Below are positions 41,252-41,300 of a stretch of DNA of 41,300 nt, one piece after another. The translations under genes and the position numbers were made by a program. Under the pieces are notes generated by a model. It was not told where the DNA came from. It ran no database searches and worked only from the letters and a program-made list of their open reading frames with translations. Numbering within the stretch: position 1 is the first letter of the stretch; every line of letters starts with the position of its first letter. Source of the DNA: UBA1737 sp964541525 (GTDB lineage: Bacteria; Bacillota_I; Bacilli_A; ML615J-28; CAG-313); NCBI GenBank assembly GCA_964541525.1, contig CAZIQF010000012.1, positions 1 to 41,300 on the forward strand, in the 5' to 3' direction.

Positions 41252-41300
41252 CTAACTATTAATAATCAAGTAAAATGATAAAATAATTTTTATTATATAA

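Overview
The window comes from the chromosome of an A+T-rich (roughly 70 % by eye), anaerobic, fermentative low-GC Gram-positive bacterium of the Bacillota, most likely a gut-type Bacilli/Erysipelotrichia-like or Mollicutes-related lineage. The evidence is the strong AGGAGG ribosome sites and consensus sigma-A promoters (many with an extended TGNTATAAT -10), anaerobic ribonucleotide reductase NrdDG, a PPi-type phosphofructokinase, D-lactate dehydrogenase, a GGGtGRT protein, and many lipoproteins. UGG encodes Trp and UGA is used as a stop (end of ung), so the code is standard. SpoIIGA, pro-sigma-E and sigma-G show that the lineage has, or descends from, a sporulation programme.

Layout. 1-3.6 kb: mgtC, a divergent TIR-fold protein of unknown function (TTG start), and a convergent pfp. 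3.6-7.5 kb: the sporulation block spoIIGA-sigE-sigG, then ung overlapping an ECF S component (FolT-like), then an orphan domain resembling the C-terminus of methionyl-tRNA formyltransferase. 7.5-8.2 kb: a decayed stretch with gene remnants. 8.2-11 kb: nrdD-nrdG with a hairpin leader. 11.1-13.2 kb: a 66-aa acidic protein coupled to ldhA, and a convergent HAD phosphatase. 13.4-15.2 kb: a CotH-kinase lipoprotein.

15.3-29.1 kb is the main accessory unit, a one-direction starch/maltodextrin locus. It holds a binding lipoprotein, two permeases, a lipoprotein alpha-amylase, a greatly enlarged MalK-type ATPase, two unknown lipoproteins, a type I pullulanase lipoprotein and a multi-module starch-binding lipoprotein. 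It is driven by one clear promoter that carries LacI/CcpA-type operator sequences. Its logic is that surface lipoproteins bind and trim starch, the ABC importer takes up the maltodextrins, and the genes around it (pfp, gpmI, ldhA) carry glycolysis to lactate. A perfect hairpin after malE probably sets a high binding-protein to permease ratio.

29.3-36.4 kb: gpmI, a NifU-like protein with its GGGtGRT partner, a lipoprotein built from an internal duplication, a CvfB-like S1 protein, and rplS with a structured leader. 36.5-41.3 kb: a lone tyrosine recombinase, a large membrane protein of unknown function, a 79-aa membrane protein, a DUF2130 coiled-coil protein with a nuclease-like motif, and a promoter plus ribosome site with no visible gene at the window edge. 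No tRNA, rRNA, CRISPR array or intact insertion sequence was recognised.
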